Source: Oreocharis arfaki
Lineage: Eukaryota > Chordata > Aves > Passeriformes > Paramythiidae
Direction of reading: 5' to 3'
NCBI GenBank assembly: GCA_013398015.1
Contig: VZRR01007589.1
Span: 366,266 to 430,265, forward strand
DNA: 64,000 bases
This document shows positions 25,444 through 36,848 of the stretch, piece after piece. Both the position numbers and the translations under genes were made by a program. Under the pieces are notes generated by a model, which saw only the letters and a list, made by a program, of their open reading frames with translations, made no database searches and was not told where the DNA came from. How positions within the stretch are numbered: position 1 is the stretch's first letter; each line of letters opens with the position of its first letter.

Positions 25444-28400
25444 GAGAATGGAGAAATCAGCTGACAAGGACCCCATGAAGTTCAACAAAGAAATTATATG
25501 TCCTGTACCTGTGACGGAGTAATGCCAAGCACCAGGACAGACTGTGATCAAACAGCGCGAAAGCAGTTATTCAGAGAAGGACCTGGGGGTCCTCGTAAGC
25601 ACCAAGTTCAACATAAGCCAGCAGTGTGTCCCTGTGACAAAGGCCAACAGCCTCCTGGGCTCCATCAGGCAGAGCACTGCCAGCTGGTGGCCCTGCCCCT
25701 CTGCACAGCACTGCTAAGACACACCTGGAGTGCTGTGTCCAAATCTGGGGTCCTTAGTTTAAGGACACACTGAGAGAGGCCAGCAAAGGTTCATAAAGGT
25801 GATTAAGGTCTTGAAGCATCTGTCATATGATGAGAGGCTGTAAGAGCTGGTTCTGGTCAGCCTAGACAAGAGAAGGTTCTGGGGGATCTTATCAATGAAT
25901 GTAAATACCTGATGGGCATATAAAGAAGATGGACCTAGAAGCTTCTTACTGGTGCACAGTCAAAGAAAAAAAGTCAATGGGCACAAACTGAAATGCATGG
26001 AATTTCATTTAGACATCATAAAAACCAGTTAGTTTCAAGAATGGTCAAATGCTATAAACGGCTGCCCACAGAAAACGTGGGGTTTCATCTTCATAGATAT
26101 TCAAAATTCAGTTGGTCTCAGCCCTAGGTAACCTGCTCAAGTTGGCCGTGCTTTGAGTAGCCTTGATGATTTTCAACTATTCTGTGACTGCAATTCTGTT
26201 TCTCCTAGTATCCTGATAGCTGGCTTCCTACAGTGTGAAAATACACAGCATTTTAAGAGCACAACAGCAAAAAGAGCATACATGCTTGCATGCTCACAAG
26301 CAGTCTACAGAAGCACAACAGCAGATGCTTTTACAGGCCTGCAATACTGCGTGGAAGCTGTACCACAGCCTCTGTTCTTTGGCCAAGAGAGAGAAATGAC
26401 CCAAGTCCCTACACAGCAGAAAAGCAGTTACCCCTTATTCATCATTTTTCAATCAAAGGAAAAGAGAGAAAGTGTGATGCGCATGCTGCACAGACCAGGA
26501 ATGTTGGGAAGCAAGCGCCAGCCATCAAACCACATCTGTACTCCCGGTGTATCATTTTACACTGCTCATGGCTGGAATGTGCTGCAGCAGCATGGCCCAA
26601 TTGGCAGCTGGCAGGTCAAATCCAGTGCCTACATTCATCTGTCTGCCTTCTCCCAGGGCAGCACAAAGAATAGCTGGCTGAGCAGCCAAATGCCTCCTCC
26701 CGCGCCAGCTCATAGGCCTCCGGGCTCTGCTGCCTGGCTCTGAGGGAGCAGATGGGAAGAGGTTGATACTTCTGGGGGTGAGAGAGAGAGAGAATAATCT
26801 TTGGTTGCCCATGGGGTGGGCAGGATAGCTAAGGAGGGAAAAGGTGTGACTGGGTTGCTGCTGCCTACTGCTGCCCTGGGGTGGTGGGGAACGTGGGTTC
26901 TTGTGCAGGAAGTCTGGATATGGGAAGATGCTGTTAGAAGAGTGGTTGGTGTTTCAGGTGGAGAAATGGGGTAGCCCTCTCTGGGATAACACAGAATGGA
27001 TCCAGCTGTCAAGATTTCTCCGCACAAGTACATCTCTCTAAATTCCTTCTAACAGCACTAGTGATGAAATGCCTTGTTTCTAACATCACAGTCCTATGCT
27101 ATTCAACTCCCCACCTTCCCACTTCAGGTGTGAACACATCACCTCCCTGCCCTGGTCGATGTCCAGCTTCTCTGGTACATGCACAACTGCAGCCACTCTG
27201 CCACGCAACCATGCACACAAGGAGATCAAAAGGATGGAGCTACCAGGCTGGCAAGCCTCTTCCAAACCTGCACGTTCCTTCCTTATGTACTTGCTTCTTT
27301 GACATATGATATTGCTTAAGCACCTTCAGTGCTTTGCCTGAATCCCAGAAACAGGAAGAATCCCACAAACAAGAAGAAGAGGCATTAACTTTTTCTCTAC
27401 CAATAGGCCGTTAATAACTTTTACTGGCAGTTTCCTGTCCTCTCAAGTCAATTTTTCAGGTTAATTTTACTTTACTATAGCTATGCAAAATTATGAGGTA
27501 ATTTTCCACCAATGCATGCAAACTTATCTAGATACAGACATATGCAGTGTTAGACAGAAGAGACACAGCATCGGAATTTATATTAAAATATAGTTAGTAA
27601 CTTCATTGACCCAAGAGAGAATGTGTTGGACACTGACAATCACAGGAAAATGTATGTGACGCTCAGATTTTACACACTCACTGTGCCCTAACTACACACA
27701 GGTACAGAAACGCCTGTGCTAACCTCACCACTCCTAGGCAGGGTAGTACTCTGGCCAAAAGCATAACTCTGCTTTCAAAACAAAGGCAAATTCCAGGTCC
27801 TAAAGCCAACTTGCTTGTAAGAAAGACTCACAAAGCTAATTCCCCACAGAGTCTGAAGTGAGGTGCCCATCTGCTCTTCTCCACTGGAGATATACTTCCA
27901 CAATGATAAATAGCTGCTAGAAAAACTGTGAGAGACAGTAACTGAGAACAATATAAATTGAGACAAGTTATATCAGCAAAGTCCCTACAAAAACCCACGC
28001 ATTTCTGATAACAAACCAAAGGGCCTGCCTGAGATGTAAATACCCTCTCCAGCTAGTGGCCCCATAATGGCACCCCTAATCCCCTATGATACACAGCTCC
28101 AGGGAATATTTTCTACCCCTCAGGAAAATTATCCATCTCTAATAGCTGCAGGATGCTAGACAGATGGGGAATTAACGCCACACACTAAAGACATTGAGTT
28201 TTGTGTGGCTATCTTTCTTATTTGGCAGCACAACTGTTACCCCAGACAGGGTGATGTGGCCTCAGCTGTCAGGAAGGGGAGAGTCCCCACAGAAGGTGTC
28301 TGGAAACAGCTGGGAAACCTCCCCACACTTTGTACCCCATGATAAATTAGCAATAAAATAGCGCTTTGTAAACGAAGCAAATACCTGGATTTAGTGTGGG

Positions 28401-29645
28401 CTTTCTTTGCAATGACCCTTGCAGCATTGTACAATGATGGGAAAGTGCCACAGTGCTCATTTTACATCAGGGGAACAGGCAGCACTGGTAATGGCAGTGA
28501 TGGAAACTAAATCCAAAGCTGCAACACTGGCTCCATGGTTATCTAAGTTTTACCATTAATACCCTTGAAGCCGAACTTCCCTTAGTTCTGAGTCCTCCAC
28601 ATTCCTTTCAGCATCTTTTTTTGGTATGAATTTGCTTCAGCTTTTTTAAGGTGTGGAAAGAGCTGCTCCCCTGGATTCCTCTTAGCAGTATCTATTTCTT
28701 TGTTACAAGCACACTCACTATATACCAGGGAAACAAAGACAAGTTTTGCACTTCTTAATTCTGGAGTCCTAAGGTGGATATAGAGAAAGATGAAGACTTT
28801 GAGAAGCTGAGAAAAGAAAAATAGCCTGAAATTCAAAACAATAACCTGCAAAAATTGATTAACTACTTTTGCTTATATTTAAACTGGCAATGTGCATGGG
28901 ACACAATGCAAACTTTCTCCATTATATCCCCAGAACACACTATCTTCTGGATCCACTGACTCAACTCCAGGAGCACAGAGAAAATGCAATGTCTGTAATC
29001 ATTCAGGTTGAGGCCTCTGAAGTGAGGCACGTGGCAATGTCAGCATTACTACGCCTTGAGCATGATGCAGCAACTCCCCTGTTATTTTCTGTCGTATAAA
29101 ATATTCATTAATTTTTTTGCATACTATCATTAATTTCTGCTGGAAGTTCTCTTCCATGGTTGACTCTGTCACTTTGTCTTTCAAAATCTGCCCATGACTT
29201 TCTGTTCCCTGATCCCACCATGTTAACAATTCTGCCTGCATGTTTCCAAATAGTGCACTCCCAGTGCCAAGCCTTCCTTCAGCCTCATGGACCCCCATTC
29301 CTGCCCCCTGACACTTTGATCCTTTCTGAAGCAATTCTGTTGGTTTAACATCAGTAACATTCACATAAAAGCCACTGGACTACTACTTGAATATGGGTAT
29401 TGCCAGAAGCCCTGGATTTGGCTCACTGAGATTATACACCTCCAGCAGAAACCAGCTCATGGATTCTGGCACAGTGCCAAAACACTAAACCTGATACATG
29501 GATAAAAATTATTTCTTGAATAGTGTCGCAGGATACCGACTTCTCTTGTCACCACAGACAATCAGAACATGGTCTCTCCTTACTCCAAACTCAAAACCCA
29601 AACAAGCAAAAAACTCAATCCAACCAAACCAAATCGAACTCAAGC

Positions 29646-29690
29646 AAACCAAACCAAACCAAACCAAACCAAACCAAACCAAACCAAACC
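29646..29690 (+). repeat. (AAACC)9 microsatellite
   Basis: Nine perfect AAACC units follow a degenerate A/C-rich lead-in (29590-29645, with CCAAACC and CAAAC units). The array creates long, compositionally biased N/Q/T/K/P frames in all three forward frames, which are artefacts of the repeat. It is not the vertebrate telomere repeat (CCCTAA). Confidence 0.95.
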
Positions 29691-32600
29691 AAAGCAGATC
29701 TCTGAAAAGTCAAGAACTGTTCTCAAATACATCTGTGCCCCTAAAGGTAATACAACACCTTTGAACAACATCAAGCCACATCATACCAGCAGGAGCTAAT
29801 TAATTGCCAGTCACCACAGTGCTTTACAGAAGGTTGTAAGGAACAATCCTTAAAGAAGGAAGCTCCACTCCATCTCTGGCCAGCACTAGGAGCAGGGCCA
29901 TCACTCACCATCACTTGGAAAAGCAGCAGCATTCACCACCACCTCTCAACATGGGCAGAGAAGTAAAGGAACTCAGCCTGGCTGATGCCAGGACGCACAT
30001 GCGATGACGGCTCGATTTGGTCAGCCTACATCCAGCATCATATGCCATCAAAAACAGTCTGCATGCTTCAGACATTTTAAAAGCCACAATGTGGAGACAG
30101 CATGCTCTTCAGTGATAGATGGCTCTAAACGAGCTCATACATAAAATTAGAAGCAATCTGTAGAACTGCAATTTCCATTCTGCCATGGAATTGAAAGGAG
30201 GATGATTATTACAACAGCAATTGTTAGGGCTGCTATATCAAAAGGTCAACGTGCAATTACCTACACCCCTCAATACATACACACAGAACAAACAGCAGAC
30301 CATTCCCATTTCAAGAGCTTGTAACTCCTCCAGACATGTCATGTAGCACACAAATCTGAGCCCAAGAGCACTCACTCACCATAGTAAAACTAGAGGGTCT
30401 ATTTGCAGGTATATTTGAAGTTGAGAAGGGCTTATAAAACCTGAGTACATTTTCATGTCAGCTTGTTTCACACACTTCAGCAAAACTGCGTTTACCTTTT
30501 TCTTATTGAGAAATTTTGCACCCTGTTAACCTTCTTTCAATTGTATCAGGAACATGAGTACAGCAACATTATTCTCTTGTGCAGGAACCAGAGGCCAGAC
30601 TTTGACCAGGGATTGATCCTTCTCATTGATCCTTTCACTCTCAGTACATCTGCAGAATGTAACCAACTTAAAAACCACATTCCTACAGGATTGAAATGTC
30701 TATTGCTACCCGCAGTAAAAGGTGAACTACTTTACTGAAACAAAAACTTTAAATTGGCATTGTCCCTTTAACATTGCAAAAGCTTCTCGTGAAATCAAAG
30801 CCGTATTATCTATCGGCTTCAAGACATTTTAAAAATGGTTAAATGTTTTGTGATTGTGATCGGAGAAAACGAAATTATTTTATTTCATATAAGAGCTTCA
30901 ATTTCTAAAAATATTATCAATGAGGAAATGATATACTAGTTCAATAAGATGCTCCACTACAATGCCCCACAAGAATATCACTGAAATTGTGGGTGATGAA
31001 CACTGTAATATTGAACATTATATGAGACTGAAGAAAAAAAATGAGGGAACCTTCAGTGCATTAAAAACAATTACCAACTAAACCAAGATCAATGACGTGA
31101 CAAACTACAACACAGGAATAATTTCGCTTGTTTGCACTGCTTCATCCACTTTTAAGTTCTAAACAGAAATCTAACTTGGAGCTTCTGAATTTCATGACCT
31201 TCTAATATAATTTGCTTAGTTCAAAGCAAAACCTTACAGACAAATTTATCAGTATAGCTCCTCTGATGGCATAAAACTAGTCTGATCTGTCACAATTCAT
31301 TCTGTTGCAAAGCAACAATACACCACAGAACAGACACTGACATTATCTCAACCTAAAATGTACATTTACTCTTGACACCAAACATGGTATTTGTTTTTAA
31401 AGGGCAGTTATACAGAATTACATTATACAAAATTTATACAAAACTACAGGAAAATAAATCTCCAGTGCGTCAACAGCATCAAACAGCTTGGTGTCGATGG
31501 CAGACTTTCTGAGAGTGCACTAAATCCCACTGTCTCCTCTTGGGCACTGAGCCACTGACCATAACTCTTTGAATGCAGCCATCTAGCCAATCCCTTTTAT
31601 AAGCAGCCATACTCCTCTTCCACTCTACTTATGCATACCTAGTATTTATGACCTTCAAACCTCCTCTGGGCTACCTATATTTGCCATCTGCACAGGACTT
31701 CACAGCAAACTGTTATTACAGAACTGCTGCTCCCGCACAAAATAAGTTCAAGAAGAGAAAGAAGAAAACATATAAGCAACTCAAGCCTCTTCAAGTTTTT
31801 AATGAGGAAGGAGAAAGAACCTAGGAAATTAATATGGAACTGTACCTTGATTTCCAGTTTGTCTGGCACCTTCTGACTTATAATGACTGTTTTCTACACT
31901 AAAAGAGAAGATAAAAAGGCCTCACCTCAGTTACAGTCTACTGCCTAAATGAATCAGGGATATTTTGTCTGACGTGTCAAAAACTATAGTAAAAGCTGGA
32001 TCATTTTAAAAAAAAGTGCATATCTAAACAGTATGGTTATGTTAAGGATAAAAGAAAAATGTATTGTGGTTGAAGTCTGGCATGTGTTTGGGAACGTAAA
32101 ACAGAACACTCTTGCAGAGGAGACATTGGCAGAGTCTCAGTTATAACACACAGTTATTTCCACTATAATATAATTCAGATATTTCAAGTATTCCAAACAT
32201 TTACACTCCTTGTACAGTCACAACACTTTTGAAAATCCACTGTGTTAGAGTAGTGCATTTATGGGGCTGAAGGACAGGACGTGGCAGGCAGAGACGACAT
32301 TCATCAGTCACGGAGCTGGGAGATGCCTCTGCCTGAGGCAATGACACAGTTCTAACATGTATTTTTACAGGCAGCTATAGAATTTCAGAGTCCAATAACA
32401 GAGTCAGCTTTTACTACCCTATGTCTAAAACAGCTTTGTCAAAAGGTGTTAAATACCCTGGTCTTTTGCTTTGGAATAACAGCTTTTGCACAGTAGGTGC
32501 AATTTCTTCTTGATCACAGCTAACCATTTAAAGTAGTATTAAATTTTAGTACAAAAATGGTAAGGAACTTATGAGTATTTCCTATTCAAAAATTGAACAA

Positions 32601-33896
32601 AAAACCTTGAAGCAAACAAAACTTAATGATAACATCTCTACCTATTCCTGTTAAAAGACTAAATTATAAATAAAACCCTTTAAGCATTTAATTCCTTAAA
32701 CAATGAAAATCTTATTCAAAAAAAGGAAAGAAAACGGAATATATTTAACATTGATTCACTTTGCACTGGACAAAATGCAGAGGAAACCAGAGGTATATCT
32801 ACCTCTGAAACCAGAAGGTTTTAAATATGACTGTGCTTTGTTTCCTTTCCATGCAAGACAGTATCTAAATCGTTGCTCTACACCACCCACACAGCCATAC
32901 TCTCACGCCCTTACCAGAATACAGCTTCATTCTTGTCACCTCAAAGAGAACCAAGGCTAAACTTCAGCCCTATGAAATCAAGCTGAAGCTTCCCTTGCTG
33001 TCACCAGAGCACCAGAAATACACAGTGGATGGTTCACACCATCAGCCAGAGATACTGATGCTAGGACTGGATGGACCCCCTTAGAAAGGTAGATAGTTCT
33101 TTCCATCAGCTGTGGAGAAAGACTGAAGAAGCCTTCCCTAGGTTTGATGTGTAATTTTAAAATTTCCAGGGCCAGATGGATACCAGTGTGACCAGGAAAG
33201 AGATCTGGCACTTGTCTCAAAGGAACGTCAGAGCACAACAGTCACACAGGACTGGCAGATGGAAGGCCTGGGACAGTCACTGGGCTACACTCCCTGGGGC
33301 AAGGACCAGCTCTACTGGGGCATTTACAGCTGTGACTTCTCAGAAGCAGTGGTTGTTCAGCACAAGTCCCTAATGACTTAAGGGAATCCATAGAGGGAGG
33401 TGGGGTAGAACAGACACTCAATAAAAAGGTGTGCGTGGTCCTTAAAAAAAACAACCCTTACATCTCCAGTGAGTTTCATCCTTCCCTGATTATACAAAAT
33501 TGTTTCACCATGTGTCCTCTTTGCAATCTGGTGTCCCCTCCCAAATGCTACACATACCTGAACCACAGACCATGACTTCCCTGATTCACTCTGCTACTGG
33601 TACCAGTGTTTTTGGAGCATAGGTAATGGACTTAAATGGCACCAAAACAATCTTGCAGTTTCTCGTGTTGCTCCCTCCAAACAACCTTAATTCACATCAT
33701 GTCAGTGAGGCCACTCCCTTACAGTAGGAGTTGTTCATACAAAGGTCATTTCCTTGACCCCAAATGCAAAGGAAGATGTCTGTAAGAGAAGCACAGCCAT
33801 TCCAGCTGTCTGAGGCTGTGAGAGCCCTATGATTAGTTTATCAGAGGACTGGAAAGTGCCTTGCATCAGTGCCAACTTTCTCATATCTGACAATAT

Positions 33897-33925
33897 AATA
33901 TATAGAGTGTTCAGCTCTATATATT
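33897..33925. repeat. Perfect 11-bp hairpin
   Basis: AATATATAGAG (33897-33907) pairs perfectly with CTCTATATATT (33915-33925) around a 7-nt loop TGTTCAG. The arms end there. It is A+T-rich and probably incidental. Confidence 0.75.
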
Positions 33926-34419
33926 TAAGCAAGAAGAGAAACCCAAGACACACTATTCACTCCAATTACTCACCAAGATGTGAAGAAGCTCTCATCTCAT
34001 GAACATAAAAACAAACAACAATTGTAATACATATTCTTCTGAGAACAAGCCATGGTTTGTTCATAAAGCTTTTGAATTGTCTGGCAAGTCCTTTCTGCAT
34101 ATTGACAGGCTGTAATTGCTGCCTCTTAGCTAGAGTGAACCTCCAGATTGGTGCCTGACCTTGCTCCTGACTTCTACTTTCATCTTTTATATTGACTTAG
34201 ATAAAATCTGGGCCTAACACACTTTGGCAAAGTACCACAACTTGATACTGTTTTGCTTTTGACAGGCTTCTCCTAACTGTGGCCACTTCTGTGGTTTCAC
34301 TCACTGCAACTATCTGGTATCATCCAGGGATCAAAACGTGCAAGCGGTATGCTGCCGGTAAAATAATCCCCAAAAGCCTCCTTCGGGCCAAAGGAAATTC
34401 ACTGCCTATCCTTGAGCTG

Positions 34420-34640
34420 AGCTCTCTCACTCTCGGTCTCTCTGGGCTTGAGTCTGGAGGCAGAGATTGGCTCCAGGTCAGAGCAGAGGCTGCCAGCCCC
34501 CAGCGAGGCTCAGGTCTGGCACAGACCCCAGCAGAGACCTCGGCAGCAGGCGTGACAGCTGGGGCCTGTGACAGAGGTGGAAGGGCTGGAGCTTCCAGAG
34601 CAACCGCAATGACAAAGCTGGCAGTTCTGTGGTTAAACAA
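34420..34640. other. G+C-richer island of unknown nature
   Basis: This segment is visibly richer in G+C and holds several CpGs (near 34502, 34543, 34551, 34605) in an otherwise A+T-rich neighbourhood. It keeps open frames on both strands (122 codons plus, 106 codons minus), which is what high G+C predicts. No CR1, LTR boundary or gene family is recognised. It might be a decayed LTR or a small regulatory island. Confidence 0.35.
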
Positions 34641-36149
34641 GATTTGAAACAGATATTTTGGCTACTCTTTGCTCATAGGTTTGGAAACAGAGAGATCATC
34701 AACAAAATTTCTCAACAAGAAAAGCCACAATGAAATCAACATTGCGATAGAGAGGAATGCAGGCCTTTGCAAAGATCCAGGATTTCCAAGTAACAATTTC
34801 CAGAAAAAGAAGGCAAAGCTGACACTTACTTGGTTGCTGATGCTTTCTGAGCAGAAAGATTGAAATGGCTTCTTTGTGTCATGCAACCATACCTGGCACA
34901 AAAGTCTCCCAGAGGGGAAGGGAACACTCCTGTCCCTCTCTTCCCACTGAGTCCAAGATACTTACCAGCTTGGACCCGCACCAGTAATTTTCTCTCCTCT
35001 CTCCCTCAAAGCAGTACAAAATAAATACATGTTATATCACCCAAGGTGGGGTTCATCCAAGTACAGTCATCTAAAGCTGAGGTATCTCTCTCACCTCAAG
35101 GCTTTTTCTGTAACTGGCCAAGAGAGGCTGTCTTGGAAAGGGGCTCAACCTCCATGCATCTTAGAATGGGAGGTATTTTCTTTTAAATGGACAAAACTGG
35201 ACAACAAATTCCCACCAGACTAACTGTGCCATTTTTCAGGTAACTTCTTTCCCACATAAGTATAAAACAATTTTGAGGAGCGAAACAGTTGCCAAATAAT
35301 ACTAAAATAAAAATGGTCTGCATCAGTTCAGGGTAATCCCCAGCTTCAGATGAGGTCAGGAATTTCTGTAGCAGTGAATAGGAGGTCTCTGGATTTCACA
35401 GTGGGGTGTATGGTGGTGATGTTACAAAGCTACCAAGCTGTTTCTGTGCCAGAGAATTGCTCTCGTAGCCCTATTACAGTGCGTTTGTGGCACTTCTACG
35501 CTGACAGGAGAGCATACACATATTGTGTCTTGGATGAGAATCATCTGCTACAATTTGCTGCACTCAAATGTTAGAAGGCAGCTGGCTTCAGCTCTTTCAT
35601 GCCAAGCAAAGTAATGGAGAAGATAGACAGAGGGGAAATGCACTACTTTATATGTTCCTTGCAGCCTCACTCCTCTGCTCCCTTGATCCTCATTAAATGT
35701 TTGCTCAATCTATCAGATTTATTCAACTATTGTTTTCCCAGCTCAGCTGTTTTTCAGGGATTCCGACAACACAGCCATTCCTGACAAACATCTGAGATCT
35801 CCAGCAATGTATTGCAGAAGAAAGAACAACATATAGTACAAAATAAAAGACAAAAAAATGCCAAAAGATGTGGCTTCGTCCAAACCATAGGCCACAAATT
35901 TCAGAACCTCTCTTTTTCATGCACACAGATGACGAAGGAAGGCTAAAATGGTACCCTGAATGAGCACTACCATGCAGACTGTTCTGTAGAATATATACAT
36001 TTTGAGAGTAGTTTTTATGTATCATAATAAAAAGTGAGCTGGAGTTGATACACAATCCCTGAAACAGAACAATTTGAAAGCCTCACAAAGGCTAGGAAAG
36101 ACTACAACGAAGAGGAGATCTAAATAAAAAACACTAACTGACTAAAGAA

Positions 36150-36848
36150 AAACATCACTAGAAACTGAATCGGGAGGAGTGGCTGGAAAGTTGTCCAGTA
36201 GAAAGGAACCTGATGGTGTTAGTCAACAGTGGTTGAACACGATCCAATAACGTGCCAAGAAGGTGGCCAAGAAGATCAGCAATGGTGTGGCCAGCAGGAG
36301 CAGGGCAGTGACCGGCCCCCTGTACTCGGCACTGCTGAGGCCACACCTCCAATCCTGTGTTCAGTTCTGGGCCCCTCACTGCAAGAAAGGCATTGAGGGG
36401 CTGGAGCGTGTCCAGAGAAGGGCAACGGAGCTGGGGAAGGGTCTGGAGCACAAGTGCTGTGAGGAGCAGCTGAGGGAGCTGGGGGTGTTTGGCCTGGAGA
36501 AAAGGAGGCTCAGGGAGGACCTTACTTGAAAGCAGGTTGTAGCAAGGTCGGGGCTGGTCCCTTGTCCCAGGTAACAAGTGAAAAGATGAGAGGAATCGGC
36601 CTTAAGTCGCACCAAGGGAGGTGTAAATTAGGTATTAATATAAACTTCCTCACTGAAAGGGCTGTCAAGCATTGGAACAGGATGGCCAGGGAAGCAGTGG
36701 AGTCACCATCCCCGGAGGTGTTTGAAAGACTTTTACATGTGGCACTGAGGGACATGGTTTAGTGGTAGACTTGGTAGTGATGGGTAAACTGTTGGACTTG
36801 ATGACATTAGAGATCTTTTCCAACCTAAATGATTCTGTGATTCCATTA
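36150..36848 (+). mobile_element. CR1 LINE, 5'-truncated copy
   Basis: A 5'-truncated CR1 in plus orientation. It starts in ORF2 ('ggaggagtggctggaaag', 36173), crosses the conserved C-terminal block, then 'gtcccaggtaacaag', the 'cttcctcactgaaagggctg' stretch and the 3' UTR 'gggacatggtttagtggt', and ends with 'cctaaatgattctgtgatt' at about 36840. Similarity to the CR1-C/F-type consensus is high over most of its length, so it is among the better preserved copies here. A small deletion after 36529 removes the start of the 3' UTR region. Confidence 0.93.
36263..36529 (+). pseudogene. CR1 ORF2 C-terminal remnant
   Basis: The 88-codon frame contains [18 protein letters not shown], then [33 protein letters not shown] and [10 protein letters not shown]. 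This is the last part of CR1 ORF2 after the RT catalytic core, lying at the same relative place as in intact elements. It is well conserved but lacks the endonuclease and RT catalytic domains entirely, so it is inactive. Confidence 0.92.

Larger units (their letters stand above)
24595..26200 (+). mobile_element. CR1 LINE, long copy with internal RT deletion
   Basis: The copy runs from the end of the ORF2 endonuclease domain ('gatgtgaaggctggggg'-like sequence, 24630-24670) through the endonuclease-RT linker (24673-25150). It then jumps near 25150-25180 to the second half of the reverse transcriptase ('ggtggacagtgag', 25190). After that it follows the consensus through the RT palm end, the C-terminal thumb/connection part (25560-25900) and the 3' UTR, to a degraded 'ctattctgtgactgc' tail near 26180. 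About two thirds of the RT is missing compared with a normal CR1. Many stops and frameshifts break what remains. It is old and non-autonomous. Confidence 0.9.
26201..36149. other. Unassigned non-coding DNA, no gene recognised
   Basis: Nearly 10 kb without recognised CR1 or gene. Just downstream of the CR1 copy is the window's longest frame outside repeats, seen within 26153-26743 (+, 196 codons), overlapped by another of 127 codons in a second frame. Neither has a recognisable domain, signal peptide or splice context. Noted structures are an (AAACC)n array at 29646, an 11-bp hairpin at 33897 and a G+C-richer island at 34420-34640. Confidence 0.6.

Noticed and set aside
26153..26743. 196-codon plus-strand open frame, the longest outside repeats
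   Set aside because: It begins within the decayed tail of the CR1 copy, shares its span with a second open frame in another phase, and shows no domain, signal peptide or repeat. A frame of this length can occur by chance in 64 kb read in six frames, especially in a less A+T-rich patch.
29498..29799. Repetitive N/Q/T/K/P-rich open frames
   Set aside because: They are translations of the (AAACC)n array and its A/C-rich lead-in, open in all three forward frames.
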